From positions 1-64,000 of the forward strand of contig NZ_AQYB01000029.1 in NCBI RefSeq assembly GCF_000377005.1: 64,000 nt of DNA, in the 5' to 3' direction. The notes beneath the pieces were generated by a model, which was given only the letters and a program-made list of their open reading frames with translations, was not told the origin of the DNA and did not search any database. The DNA is from Streptococcus minor DSM 17118. GTDB lineage: Bacteria; Bacillota; Bacilli; Lactobacillales; Streptococcaceae. Shown here one piece after another: positions 1 to 10,535 of this stretch. Within the stretch, counting starts at the first letter, position 1. The number at the start of each line of letters is the position of its first letter. The translations under genes and the position numbers were made by a program.

Positions 1-11
1 ACAAGATAAAA

Positions 12-150
12 GCCCGTTGTTACGGGCATCAGTCAAGTAATGAAAGCATAACCTGAACGAAGTTCAGCGAGCGTCTTTAGGCGCCGCTGGAGATGAACGG
101 CTTATAGCCGGTGTACAAGCCACCCGTTTTCACGGGTGGTTATGACTTTT
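12..150 (+). ncRNA. Candidate omega-RNA / right end of an IS200/IS605-type element
   Basis: Successive hairpins are directly visible: GCCCGT-TGTT-ACGGGC (12-27), CTGAAC-GAA-GTTCAG (53-67), a GC-rich imperfect helix at 66-90, CGGCT-TAT-AGCCG (98-110), and a closing CCACCCGT-TTTC-ACGGGTGG (120-139) followed by TTATGAC. A compact GC-rich chain of stems ending in a CCACCCG/CGGGTGG hairpin is typical of the 3' end of tnpB loci, where the omega-RNA overlaps the right end of IS605-family elements. The tnpB body would lie to the left of the window, so this is inference. The local GC content stands out from the AT-rich flanks. It could instead be an unrelated structured RNA or a double terminator. Confidence 0.5.
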
Positions 151-239
151 TCAAAAAAGTAGCATAAAATATTGAAAATAGTAAAAGGCTTAAGTCATAT
201 TTTAAAGATAGAAACGTAAGCCTTTTTGAATACTGATTT

Positions 240-2843
240 TTAGTCTATCTTACTTTTCCTTTTAATTTTACTTAGTCTCGTCCTTCTTGTAAATAAAGAA
301 TAGAAGATAAAGAGAAAAAGTCCAGTGAGAGATAGGAAGAATCCGAGATAGAAACCTTGTGGGATAAAGGTTAAAACGATTTTTCCTTGACCTGCTGGGA
401 CATTTACTTTCATAAAACCTTCCTGTGCCCTACTTATCTTAATTTTTTTACCATTTAATTTAGCAGACCAACCTTTATCGTAGGGGAGGGTAAACAACAA
501 GGATGCTTGCTTATCAGCTTCATAGATTGTCTCAATCTTATTTCCTTTCGATTGTACATCAACTTTTTTACTATTGATGATGTCCATAGCTGTTTTATAG
601 GCTTCTGTGTCCAGCCGGTAAAATTTGGGTTTATCAAAGGAAACTTGGCTATTGTATGGAAAGCGAATGACCACTTCTAGATTCTGTTCGTGTTCAAAGT
701 ATCCGATATTAAAAAATGAAAAAGTATTATCCAATGTAAAGTTAGTTGACAAGTTATTGACAGATAATTGAACAATTTCTTGATCTTGGTTGGTAAAAGA
801 AATATTTGGAATACTGATATAAACCTGACTATCTGCAGGAACTGTCAATTTATAATTGACACGAGCCATTTCTTCATTTTCAAGTGTTTGAACAGTCAAA
901 CGATTGTCTATTTCAGTGGCATTTTCTACAGAAAGTGGTTCGATTTTAGTAAAATACTTCTTACTTAGACCTGTTAGTTGATTAAGAAAATGACTTTGGT
1001 TGTCAAGTGTAAGATTTGTAAACTTGACATCTTTGTAAAGACCTTCTGTCAAGATAGCTAATTGAGCAGCATATTGGTTACGATATAAACTCAGATCTGC
1101 CTCTGTTTGCTCCATAGAAAAACCATACTTAAGCGGATCCGATTCAGCTAAATTGTATTTGATAGAAAATAGGCTATCTGCAATGAGAGTATTATTTTGA
1201 TAGCGGAGATTCAAATTGGTGCCATCGGATCGAAATCCTAATTTATCCAAAGTTGAGCTAGAACTACGATTTCGAATGGAAGAAAATTGGGAAATACCAT
1301 TGTAATTATATTTCATACTGTCATTTCCAGTCTGAATATCCAGTTTTTCTGTCCGATAGAAGTTTGTATTATTAAATTTAGTTTTCTTTACAAGTTTGTC
1401 AATTTCTGTCAATTGGTAATTATAATTATAACGACTAGGGAAACCCCATTCAGAAGCCAGTCCTTCAATCTGATAATGAGAATGGAGTCCCATTTCAAGT
1501 AAAACAAAACCTAGACAAAGTAAGGAAAACATGTTGAAAGAAAGCTTCTTACGAATTCGACTGATAAATAAAACAAGATAGGCCAGGAAAAATTCAGCTG
1601 TTAAGATAAAATGAATAGGCTCAAGATAAAGATAGTGATTCCTGAAAGAGAATGTTAAGGAAAAACCGACTAACAATAGGAGTATAGGTATAGATAGAAG
1701 TGAGGTTTTAACTTCTTTTAAGCGCGTTAGAGTTTCTGCAGCCATATAGATGATGAGGGTTGAAAAGGCCCAGGCATATCTATGAAGAAACATATTGGGA
1801 GCATGCATTCCCTGCCAAAATAGGTCTAAAGGCTGGAAGTAGAAACTTATAAGGATAAAGAGTAGAAAACCACCATAGGCCAACTTCACAGGAAGTTTGA
1901 TCGATTTAAGAGTAAAGAAGAGGATAGCTAAAATAAGTGCAGGTAACCCTACATAGATCATTGGAATAGCGCCAAATTGAGTAGTATCATAACTACCTAT
2001 TATATTTTTTGCAAAAACATCTAGATACCAGGAATTATCAGTTTGTAAATCAACAATTTTTGTAAAGGTTTCACCATGGGTTTTCAAGTCTAAATAGGTA
2101 GGCAATAGCATAACCATGCTAGAAAGACCAGCTAATATTGACACAGTTGTAAAGTCTATCAGTGAGCTAATTCTACCTTTGATATTCCAGGAAATCTGGA
2201 GAAAAATCCAAAAAGATAGGAAAATACTCATCATAAAACCAAAGTAATAATTTTGAATAAAAAGTATTACAAGGGTAAAAAAGTAGAGAGTTTTCCCTTT
2301 ATGTGTGACAAGTCTGTGTAAACCTAGTAAAATCAATGGAATCAAGATAAATACATCCAGCCATATATTAATTTCTAGTTGACTGGATAAAAAACTCATC
2401 AGTGTAAAGCTGGTTGACAAAAGAAGTATAGACTGTCTATTTAATTTTTCATAAATAGATGATAAACTATATCCACTTGACAAACCTATCAATCCAAACT
2501 TGACAATAGTTAAAAGGTAGAGAGCATCTGGCATTGTCTGTAAATCGAAGAAATAGACTAGAGGAGATAGGAAAGATCCCAAATAATAGGATATAAGAGC
2601 GTAAAAATTAAGTCCTAATCCACTGGTAAAGGTATAAAATAAGGAGCCATCACTGTGTAAAGTATTACGTAAAGTTTGGTTAAATATAACATACTGATGA
2701 AAGCCATCACTGGCCAGAATAGTTGTCTCACTTCCCCACCATATTCCTCTGATAGCTAAAAGAAAGGTGATGATACTGAAAGGAAGAAGAAAGGCCAATG
2801 AAAGTGTGTAGAGTCTTTTTTTCTTTTTTTTAGGTAATTTCAT
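240..2843 (-). CDS. YfhO family polytopic membrane protein
   Basis: A large membrane protein of 867 aa with about a dozen hydrophobic segments in the first 460 residues, a long extracytoplasmic region with beta-rich content, and a final membrane segment before a basic tail. This is the layout of the YfhO family (GT-C-like membrane proteins linked in Gram-positives to lipoteichoic acid or lipid glycosylation). A start further upstream at a TTG would overlap the end of the ABC-F gene and run through its terminator hairpin. I chose the ATG at 2841-2843, which begins a Lys-rich cytoplasmic leader followed by the first membrane segment, although no strong ribosome binding site precedes it. Family assignment is good; the substrate is unknown. 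Confidence 0.8.
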   Translation of the reverse strand: MKLPKKKKKRLYTLSLAFLLPFSIITFLLAIRGIWWGSETTILASDGFHQYVIFNQTLRNTLHSDGSLFYTFTSGLGLNFYALISYYLGSFLSPLVYFFDLQTMPDALYLLTIVKFGLIGLSSGYSLSSIYEKLNRQSILLLSTSFTLMSFLSSQLEINIWLDVFILIPLILLGLHRLVTHKGKTLYFFTLVILFIQNYYFGFMMSIFLSFWIFLQISWNIKGRISSLIDFTTVSILAGLSSMVMLLPTYLDLKTHGETFTKIVDLQTDNSWYLDVFAKNIIGSYDTTQFGAIPMIYVGLPALILAILFFTLKSIKLPVKLAYGGFLLFILISFYFQPLDLFWQGMHAPNMFLHRYAWAFSTLIIYMAAETLTRLKEVKTSLLSIPILLLLVGFSLTFSFRNHYLYLEPIHFILTAEFFLAYLVLFISRIRKKLSFNMFSLLCLGFVLLEMGLHSHYQIEGLASEWGFPSRYNYNYQLTEIDKLVKKTKFNNTNFYRTEKLDIQTGNDSMKYNYNGISQFSSIRNRSSSSTLDKLGFRSDGTNLNLRYQNNTLIADSLFSIKYNLAESDPLKYGFSMEQTEADLSLYRNQYAAQLAILTEGLYKDVKFTNLTLDNQSHFLNQLTGLSKKYFTKIEPLSVENATEIDNRLTVQTLENEEMARVNYKLTVPADSQVYISIPNISFTNQDQEIVQLSVNNLSTNFTLDNTFSFFNIGYFEHEQNLEVVIRFPYNSQVSFDKPKFYRLDTEAYKTAMDIINSKKVDVQSKGNKIETIYEADKQASLLFTLPYDKGWSAKLNGKKIKISRAQEGFMKVNVPAGQGKIVLTFIPQGFYLGFFLSLTGLFLFIFYSLFTRRTRLSKIKRKSKID

Positions 2844-2860
2844 AATTTTTATTGACAGAA

Positions 2861-2880
2861 AAGGCGAGTTGACTCGCCTT
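2861..2880 (-). terminator. Terminator after the ABC-F gene
   Basis: Perfect 8-bp inverted repeat AAGGCGAG-TTGA-CTCGCCTT directly downstream of the ABC-F stop codon on the minus strand, followed by TTTT in that direction. It separates the ABC-F gene from the YfhO gene. Confidence 0.75.
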
Positions 2881-2887
2881 TTGGTTT

Positions 2888-4507
2888 TTATTTCCAAAGT
2901 TCTTGAACTTTTGCCTGGACTTCGCTATTCTCTAAGAATTCATCATAGGTTTCATCGATACGATCAATGACTCCGTTTTTAGAAATAACAATGATATGGT
3001 TGGCTAGTGTTTGGATAAATTCATGGTCATGACTAGCAAAAATAATGGATTCCTTAAAGGCTTTTAGACCATCATTGAGGCTAGAGATAGATTCCAAATC
3101 CAAATGGTTTGTTGGATCATCTAAAACTAATACATTTGATTTGAGGAGCATAAGCTTAGAGAGCATGACACGGACTTTTTCTCCCCCTGACAGGACGTTG
3201 ACAGGTTTGTTCACCTCGTCACCAGAGAAGAGCATACGACCTAGGAAACCACGTAGGAAAGTATTGTCATCTTCCTCCTTAGATGCAAACTGGCGTAGCC
3301 AGTCCAGAATGGATTCACCACCTGCAAAATCGCTAGAATTGTCTTTTGGTAGGTAGGAGCGACTAGTGGTTACTCCCCACTTGATTTCCCCCTCATAGTC
3401 AATTTCCCCCATCAATGCTCGGATGAGAGTAGTGGTCTGGATGTCATTTTGACCAATCAAAGCAGTTTTATCACCTGGTCGGAGAATGAAGCTGATATTC
3501 TCCAGAATCGTTTCACCTTCAATGACAACTTTTAAGTTTTCAACCCGAAGGAGGTCATTTCCCATCTCACGTTCAGCTTTGAAGTTGATGAAAGGATACT
3601 TACGGCTAGAAGGGACAATTTCTTCTAGTTCAATTTTATCCAACATTTTCTTTCGGGAAGTTGCTTGCTTGGATTTGGAAGCGTTGGCAGAAAAGCGGGC
3701 AATGAAGTCCTGAAGTTCCTTGATTTTTTCTTCGGCCTTGGCATTGCGATCGGCTTGCAGACGGGCTGCTAACTCAGAAGACTGTTTCCAGAAGTCATAG
3801 TTTCCGACAAAAAGTTTTATTTTTCCAAAGTCTAGGTCTGCCATGTGAGTACAAACCTTATTGAGAAAGTGACGGTCATGTGAAACGACAATAACTGTAT
3901 TTTCAAAGTCGATAAGGAAATCTTCTAACCAAGAAATAGATTGAATATCAAGACCGTTGGTCGGTTCGTCCAACAGAAGAACGTCAGGTTTACCAAAGAG
4001 AGCTTTGGCTAGGAGAACTTTAACTTTCTCGCTATTAGTCAGCTCACTCATGTTTTGGTAATGTAAATCTTCAGGGATATTGAGGTTTTGGAGTAACTGA
4101 GAAGCTTCACTTTCTGCTTCCCAACCGCCAAGTTCGGCAAACTCACCCTCTAATTCAGCAGCTCGCACACCATCTTCATCAGAAAAGTCTTCCTTCATGT
4201 AGATGGCATCTTTTTCTTTCATGATATTATAAAGGTGCTCATTACCCATGATAACAACATCAATGACACGTTCTTCTTCATAATCAAAGTGATTTTGGCG
4301 CAAGACTGACAGGCGTTCATCTGTTCCTAATGAGATGTGGCCCGTTGTTGGTTCAATATCACCAGCTAAAATTTTGAGGAAGGTTGATTTACCAGCACCA
4401 TTAGCTCCAATCAAGCCATATGTATTTCCTGCTGTAAACTTAATGTTTACCTCATCAAATAATTTTCGATCGCTAAAACGGAGCGACACATCAGATACTG
4501 TAAGCAT
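2888..4507 (-). CDS. ykpA: ABC-F family ATPase, YkpA-like
   Basis: 539 aa with two ATP-binding cassettes joined by a charged linker (about 230-300) and no membrane segment, the ABC-F layout of ribosome-associated translation factors. NBD1 has a canonical Walker A (GANGAGKS, 34-41), but its signature is degenerate (TNSEKVKVLL) and its Walker B continues DEPTNGLD instead of DEPTNHLD. NBD2 has a Walker A lacking the Gly-Lys (GQNDIQTT, about 349-356), an intact LSGGEKVRVML signature and DDPTNHLD, with Asp in place of the catalytic Glu. From memory, the degenerate second Walker A is shared with Bacillus YkpA and so is a family trait. The start ATG has TAGGAG upstream. The role in translation is inferred from the family; no resistance role is implied. 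Confidence 0.85.
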   Translation of the reverse strand: MLTVSDVSLRFSDRKLFDEVNIKFTAGNTYGLIGANGAGKSTFLKILAGDIEPTTGHISLGTDERLSVLRQNHFDYEEERVIDVVIMGNEHLYNIMKEKDAIYMKEDFSDEDGVRAAELEGEFAELGGWEAESEASQLLQNLNIPEDLHYQNMSELTNSEKVKVLLAKALFGKPDVLLLDEPTNGLDIQSISWLEDFLIDFENTVIVVSHDRHFLNKVCTHMADLDFGKIKLFVGNYDFWKQSSELAARLQADRNAKAEEKIKELQDFIARFSANASKSKQATSRKKMLDKIELEEIVPSSRKYPFINFKAEREMGNDLLRVENLKVVIEGETILENISFILRPGDKTALIGQNDIQTTTLIRALMGEIDYEGEIKWGVTTSRSYLPKDNSSDFAGGESILDWLRQFASKEEDDNTFLRGFLGRMLFSGDEVNKPVNVLSGGEKVRVMLSKLMLLKSNVLVLDDPTNHLDLESISSLNDGLKAFKESIIFASHDHEFIQTLANHIIVISKNGVIDRIDETYDEFLENSEVQAKVQELWK

Positions 4508-4586
4508 AGTTTCTCCTAATTATATTTCTTATTTATCAAACCTATATCCTTATTCTACTAGAAAAACTGCAATTTTTCAATGTCAG

Positions 4587-5456
4587 CTACATTGGAATCA
4601 GGATGTCATCCTCTATTAAGTGGTTTTTGTGAAGACTGAAGCCTCTTCCTCTTACCTGACTGGCTGGCATTACCACAATAAAAGCTGTTTCATCTATTTT
4701 TAAAATTTCATTTTCAAGACTTTGATATTCTGGTCTCGATACAGCTGTCATCAGCATACGCTTTTCTTTGCCAGTGTATCCACCAAGAATTGGCAATTCC
4801 GTAACGCCACGATCAGCAACTTTAGTGATGTATTCCTTAATCAATTCATGTTGTTGTGAAATAACCATCAAGTTACGAGATGAGTCAGCGCCCGTCATCA
4901 TCATATTGACAACGTAGGTAATTGATAGTAAAGCAATAATAGAGTATAGAACAGTGTCGGCGTCAAAGGCAATAAAACCAATACCTACAATAATTCCATC
5001 AACTAAGATGATTAAGAGTCCCAGTGGAAGAGGAGTATATTTGTTGAGGATTTGAACGACAATTCCAGTTCCTCCTGTTGAGGAGTTACCAAGAAAGACC
5101 AAGCCCAACCCAAATCCTAAAATAATTCCTCCAAATAGAGCTGCTAGAAGAGGAGTATTGGTAAAGGTTGGAAGAGAGGATGTCAAACTGATGAAGATTG
5201 GAAAAATCCAGGATCCATAAACTGTTTTCAGAAAAATCTCTTTTCCTAAAAGAAAAAAACAGAGCACCATCAGAGGAATATTGGCTAAAAGGACAAAAGT
5301 CCCTGGTTCCCAACCAAAAAGAGCATTGAGACTGATTGCTAGACCTCCAACTCCACCAGATGCAATTCTATTTTCCAGAAACATGGTGTTAAATCCAACA
5401 GCACTGATAAACGAGCCCAAGGAAACTAAGCCCAAATCCTTCCATTTCTTTTTCAT
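4587..5456 (-). CDS. YitT family membrane protein
   Basis: 289 aa with five or six hydrophobic segments in the first 200 residues and a soluble C-terminal domain (DUF2179-like, containing GVTELPILGGYTGKEKRML). This is the typical YitT/DUF161 plus DUF2179 arrangement. The start is the ATG at 5454-5456 because GGAGG lies seven bases before it; the ATG two codons upstream is too close to that site. A promoter with TTGACG and CATAAT, spaced 17 bp, lies upstream at 5488-5516 on the minus strand. It is one of three YitT family members in this window; the others are at 48175 and 49193. Cellular function is unknown. Confidence 0.85.
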   Translation of the reverse strand: MKKKWKDLGLVSLGSFISAVGFNTMFLENRIASGGVGGLAISLNALFGWEPGTFVLLANIPLMVLCFFLLGKEIFLKTVYGSWIFPIFISLTSSLPTFTNTPLLAALFGGIILGFGLGLVFLGNSSTGGTGIVVQILNKYTPLPLGLLIILVDGIIVGIGFIAFDADTVLYSIIALLSITYVVNMMMTGADSSRNLMVISQQHELIKEYITKVADRGVTELPILGGYTGKEKRMLMTAVSRPEYQSLENEILKIDETAFIVVMPASQVRGRGFSLHKNHLIEDDILIPM

Positions 5457-5487
5457 ATACATACCTCCAAAAATCAATTTATAGTCT

Positions 5488-5516
5488 ATTATGACTTAAA
5501 TAGGTTCTATCGTCAA
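5488..5516 (-). promoter_or_regulatory. Promoter for the YitT gene
   Basis: Reading the minus strand, TTGACG (5511-5516) and CATAAT (5488-5493) are separated by 17 bp, upstream of the YitT start at 5456. It is back to back with the trpS leader promoter. Confidence 0.5.
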
Positions 5517-5529
5517 GTCCTTGAATAGC

Positions 5530-5558
5530 TTGACTTTCAGGTTTTAGGAGTATATAAT
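5530..5558 (+). promoter_or_regulatory. Promoter of the trpS T-box leader
   Basis: TTGACT (5530-5535) and TATAAT (5553-5558) with a 17-bp spacer, positioned just upstream of the T-box leader. Confidence 0.75.
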
Positions 5559-5566
5559 GATTCTAT

Positions 5567-5825
5567 CAGAAAAGTAATCTAGAATTTGTTTTGAGAGAGC
5601 TTGTGGTAGCTGGAAACAAGTAACAAAACTGGATGAATGGGCTGATGTTTCACGTGAAACAAAAACATAAGTTTCAGGTTTCGCACTCCTTACCGTGCAG
5701 TTTCTTGGTTTTGACTAAGAAAAAAGAGATGACAGAGTTGTAAACAATTATAAATACTCTGTCAACTGAGGTGGTACCGTGTTAGAAATTAATGCCCTCA
5801 CGCAGTTTTTGCGTAGGGATTTTTT
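5567..5825 (+). ncRNA. T-box riboswitch (tRNA-Trp) upstream of trpS
   Basis: The conserved T-box core GAGGTGGTACCGTG sits at 5768-5781. It is followed by a Rho-independent terminator (CCCTCACGCA and TGCGTAGGG arms from 5795, then a T run at 5821). Upstream are elements typical of Stem I: GAGAGAG near 5593, GTAGCTGGAAAC near 5608, and a plausible specifier loop with TGG (Trp) near 5638. A Stem III-like helix with arms GACAGAG and CTCTGTC lies at about 5733-5764. Uncharged tRNA-Trp would stabilise the antiterminator and allow trpS transcription. Exact Stem I boundaries are approximate. Confidence 0.88.
5646..5661. promoter_or_regulatory. parS centromere site (ParB binding)
   Basis: TGTTTCACGTGAAACA is a perfect 16-bp palindrome identical to the widely conserved bacterial parS consensus. 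ParB loads here and recruits SMC near the origin. It lies within the transcribed T-box leader of trpS, just after the putative specifier region. Confidence 0.93.
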
Positions 5826-5857
5826 TGTGGTGAATAGATGTAATAAAGGAGATAAAA

Positions 5858-6880
5858 ATGACTAAACCGATCATCTTGACGGGTGACCGTCCAACTGGAA
5901 AATTACACTTGGGCCATTATGTTGGTTCTTTAAAAAATAGAGTGCTCTTACAAAATGAGGACAAATATGAGATGTTTGTCTTTTTAGCAGACCAACAGGC
6001 CCTTACAGACCATGCAAAGGAATCTCAACTCATCAAGGAATCTATCGGTAATGTAGCTTTAGACTACCTATCGGTTGGTTTGGATCCTGCAAAATCCACC
6101 ATTTTTATTCAAAGTCAGATTCCTGAGCTAGCTGAATTGACCATGTACTACATGAATCTGGTGTCTCTGGCACGTTTGGAACGTAATCCAACAGTTAAAA
6201 CAGAGATTTCTCAAAAAGGATTTGGAGAGTCTATTCCAACTGGATTTTTTGTTTATCCTATTTCTCAAGCAGCTGACATTACTGCCTTCAAGGCAAATTT
6301 AGTTCCTGTGGGTAATGATCAAAAACCCATGATTGAACAGACTCGTGAGATTGTGCGTAGCTTTAACTATACATATAAATGTGACGTTTTGGTCGAGCCA
6401 GAGGGACTTTATCCGAAAAACGAGAAAGCAGGACGTCTTCCGGGTTTAGATGGGAATGCTAAAATGTCTAAATCTTTGGGAAATGGTATCTATTTATCTG
6501 ATGATTTAGATACTGTACGTAAGAAAGTTATGAGCATGTATACAGATCCTAATCATATCCGTATTGAGGATCCAGGACAGATTGAGGGAAATATGGTCTT
6601 TCATTATCTGGATATTTTTGGAACGGAAGCAGATAGAGCTGATATAGAGGCTATGAAGGAACATTACCAAGCAGGTGGTTTAGGAGATGTTAAGACCAAG
6701 CGCTATTTGCTGGAAATTCTAGAAAGAGAGCTTGCACCAATTCGTGAGCGTCGTTTGGAATATGCAAAAGATATGGGGCAGGTCTTTGAAATGTTGAAAA
6801 AAGGTAGTGAAAAGGCTCGTCAGGCAGCAGGTCAAACTTTGTCAGAAGTCAAGTCTGCTATGGGAATCAATTATTTTTAA
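5858..6880 (+). CDS. trpS: Tryptophanyl-tRNA synthetase
   Basis: Class I synthetase of 340 aa that charges tRNA-Trp in the cytoplasm. The HIGH-type signature is seen as GKLHLGH (14-20), preceded by the family's TGDRPTG, and the KMSKS loop is at 202-206. The length is typical for TrpRS, and the sequence is complete. The start ATG is preceded by AAAGGAG. It is monocistronic: a T-box leader controls it upstream and a strong hairpin terminates it downstream. Confidence 0.97.
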   Translation: MTKPIILTGDRPTGKLHLGHYVGSLKNRVLLQNEDKYEMFVFLADQQALTDHAKESQLIKESIGNVALDYLSVGLDPAKSTIFIQSQIPELAELTMYYMNLVSLARLERNPTVKTEISQKGFGESIPTGFFVYPISQAADITAFKANLVPVGNDQKPMIEQTREIVRSFNYTYKCDVLVEPEGLYPKNEKAGRLPGLDGNAKMSKSLGNGIYLSDDLDTVRKKVMSMYTDPNHIRIEDPGQIEGNMVFHYLDIFGTEADRADIEAMKEHYQAGGLGDVKTKRYLLEILERELAPIRERRLEYAKDMGQVFEMLKKGSEKARQAAGQTLSEVKSAMGINYF

Positions 6881-6895
6881 AAATATTATTATTAT

Positions 6896-6920
6896 AAGGA
6901 TAGACAACTATCCTTTTTTT
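6896..6920 (+). terminator. trpS terminator
   Basis: AAGGATAG-ACAA-CTATCCTT inverted repeat followed by a run of T, 15 bases after the trpS stop codon. Confidence 0.85.
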
Positions 6921-7412
6921 GTTTACAAGAATAGATTTACAACAGTTGTCAATGTAATTGACAGATAATTTCTCTTTATATCTACAAGTGAAAAGGAAAT
7001 TTTATAGAGTTTTCTGTATAACATAATATACAGTTGTTTACAACTTTCTTTACGATGGTTTACGATAAATTTACAAAAAAGAAGTGAGTGTTGGAAGAAA
7101 ACTTCTCTCAATTTAAATCAGATTTTTTTGTCGAAATGAAAGATTCATTTAGTAATTAAACAGCATACTGCAATCAGTGAAGGAATGTTGAATAATTTAA
7201 TATTGCCTATATTATTGACAGATTCGTAAATTTAATCAAAAAAGTCTGAGACCACTTTTCAGAGTTCGAATAATTTCATTTGATATATATGAGAACAGCA
7301 TCTAAAATAATATGATTTCACATGTTTATTACAAAAATAATCGGATTTTTCAAATAAAAAAAGTATAAACCATCTTATTCTTTTTATTTGTTCGGTTTAG
7401 ATGGCATTTTTG
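6921..7412. other. AT-rich intergenic region between trpS and guaB
   Basis: About 490 bases with no supported gene. It contains an inverted repeat TGTCAAT-GTA-ATTGACA (6947-6963), an ACAAC-A-GTTGT palindrome just before it, and several TTTACAA/TTTACGA words between 6920 and 7080. A TTGACA word near 7216 could be a promoter element but has no convincing -10 partner. The only open frame here (minus strand, about 60 codons) lacks recognisable features. Confidence 0.5.
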
Positions 7413-8958
<1,546 letters not shown>

Positions 8959-8961
8959 AAA

Positions 8962-8988
8962 AAAGAGCACTAATTAGTGCTCTTTTTC
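8962..8988. terminator. Bidirectional terminator between guaB and recF
   Basis: AAAAAGAGCACTAATTAGTGCTCTTTTT is a perfect palindrome with A and T flanks, able to terminate in both directions. The recF stop codon lies inside it. Confidence 0.85.
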
Positions 8989-10080
8989 TTGGTCTTCGAT
9001 AACAGTACCCTTTGAGACGTGAAAAATTTTTAACTCATTGGGAAGGGTATGGAGATGTTCCAGAGAGGTAGTGGTGATAAAGGTTTGGATTTTTTCAGAA
9101 ATGGTATCCAAAAGTTTCATTTGACGGTCATTATCTAACTCGCTCATAACATCATCTAAAAGTAGGATGGGATATTCACGAGTTGTTTCTTTCATTAGCT
9201 CAATTTCTGCTAGTTTGAGAGATAGGACAAGACTACGATGCTGTCCTTGACTGCCATAATGAGCATTTATATCATTTATGAAGAAGCAAATATCATCACG
9301 GTGAGGGCCTATTCCTGTATTTTTCTTAAAGAGATCACGTTTACGACCTTTTTTCAATTCTGTCAAGAAGTTGTCAACTAAATTGACAGAATCTGTAAAA
9401 GAGAAACTTGATTGATAGGATAGGGTCAACTTTTCTTTTTGGTCTGAAATTTCTAGATGCTTGTTTTGGGCAAATATTTCCAGTTTTTTTAGAAACTCGA
9501 TTCGATGTTGGATAACCTTGCTACCATATTCAGCTAGTTGTTGATCCAGTACAGATAGATAGGTTAAGTCTACCTTCTCAGAAACTTTTAAATATGCATT
9601 TCTTTGTTTTAAAATATGGTTATAGTGTGATAAATCAGATAAATAGATAGGTTTGATTTGTCCAAGTTCAACATCTATAAACTTGCGCCTGAGGGCTGGG
9701 CCCCCTTTAACAAGTTGTAAATCTTCTGGGGCAAAGAGAACAACATTCATATGACCAATGTAGTCAGAAAGTCGTGTCTGTTTGAGGTAATTGACCCTGG
9801 TGACGCGCCCTCTTTCTGTCAACTCAATGTCAAGGGGAAGTTTACCTGTACTTCTATGAAGTAGTCCTTTGACATGTAGCTGTTTTTCTGAAAATTGTAG
9901 CAAATCCTTGTCTGTCTTGGTTCGATGGCTACGGGTTAGGGCTAGAAAGTAGATACTTTCTAGAATATTTGTCTTACCTTGGGCATTTTGTCCCAAAAAG
10001 ACATTAAGACCTTGGTGGAAAGAAAGTTGGGCTTTTTTATAGTTGCGAAAAGAATAAATGTCTAAAGACTCAAGCCACAT
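8974..10080 (-). CDS. recF: DNA replication and repair protein RecF
   Basis: 368 aa SMC-like ATPase that loads RecA at gapped DNA with RecO and RecR. Walker A is GQNAQGKT (30-37), the ABC signature is [13 protein letters not shown], and Walker B is [13 protein letters not shown]. The length is typical. It lies one base downstream of yaaA, so the two are co-transcribed, and it has the classical origin-proximal neighbourhood. Confidence 0.97.
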   Translation of the reverse strand: MWLESLDIYSFRNYKKAQLSFHQGLNVFLGQNAQGKTNILESIYFLALTRSHRTKTDKDLLQFSEKQLHVKGLLHRSTGKLPLDIELTERGRVTRVNYLKQTRLSDYIGHMNVVLFAPEDLQLVKGGPALRRKFIDVELGQIKPIYLSDLSHYNHILKQRNAYLKVSEKVDLTYLSVLDQQLAEYGSKVIQHRIEFLKKLEIFAQNKHLEISDQKEKLTLSYQSSFSFTDSVNLVDNFLTELKKGRKRDLFKKNTGIGPHRDDICFFINDINAHYGSQGQHRSLVLSLKLAEIELMKETTREYPILLLDDVMSELDNDRQMKLLDTISEKIQTFITTTSLEHLHTLPNELKIFHVSKGTVIEDQEKEH

Positions 10081-10081
10081 A

Positions 10082-10462
10082 TCAGATACCTGGGAAACGG
10101 ACAGGAGCTTTTTTAGAAGACCTGTCTTTCTGTTTTTTAACTGGTGATTTACTTTCCTTTTTTAACTCTTTGTTCATTCTTTTCACCATTTGAGTGATTC
10201 TTTCTTTTTCTGCTAAATCTTTTTCATGTTGAATTTTTTCTTCCTTGCTTGGAGTAACAATTTCAATCACTATACCTTGTGCAGGCAATTCTACACAATC
10301 TCCGAGACGAATCTTTTTACCACGGCGTTCTTCTTTTTCACCGTTAAATAAGACAGTATTTTCTGTTAAAAAAGCTTTGACAGCACCACCAGAAGGTAGG
10401 ATTCCAGTAGTTTTCAGTAAGGATTGTAGTGTGATAAAGTCATCAAATAGTTTGTATTTCAT
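10082..10462 (-). CDS. yaaA: S4-domain RNA-binding protein YaaA
   Basis: 126 aa. The first 70 residues form an S4-like RNA-binding domain ([19 protein letters not shown], then [10 protein letters not shown]). A Lys/Arg-rich, coiled and probably disordered tail follows. The family is conserved beside recF in Firmicutes, and here too the stop is separated from the recF start by a single base. The role is probably RNA or ribosome binding; the exact function is not established. Confidence 0.88.
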   Translation of the reverse strand: MKYKLFDDFITLQSLLKTTGILPSGGAVKAFLTENTVLFNGEKEERRGKKIRLGDCVELPAQGIVIEIVTPSKEEKIQHEKDLAEKERITQMVKRMNKELKKESKSPVKKQKDRSSKKAPVRFPGI

Positions 10463-10499
10463 AGTTTACCTCTTTACAGATAATTATAACATAAAATGA

Positions 10500-10505
10500 T
10501 ATAAT
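10500..10505 (+). promoter_or_regulatory. -10 element for the M16 peptidase operon
   Basis: TATAAT 31 bases upstream of the ATG at 10536, in the short divergent space between yaaA and the peptidase genes. No good -35 element is seen at the right distance. Confidence 0.45.
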
Positions 10506-10535
10506 GGAGATTACAATGCTTGAACGAGGTAAATC

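Noticed and set aside
1..56. Possible C-terminal end of a tnpB reading frame at the window edge
   Set aside because: Two frames are open to the left (ending at 40 and 56) and neither tail is recognisable, so no CDS can be supported from this sequence alone.
2844..2897. Longer YfhO protein starting at a TTG inside the ABC-F gene
   Set aside because: It would overlap the ABC-F stop and read through the terminator hairpin, with no ribosome site.
6923..7111. A 62-codon frame on the minus strand
   Set aside because: No ribosome binding site, no family resemblance, and it overlaps repeats in an AT-rich spacer.
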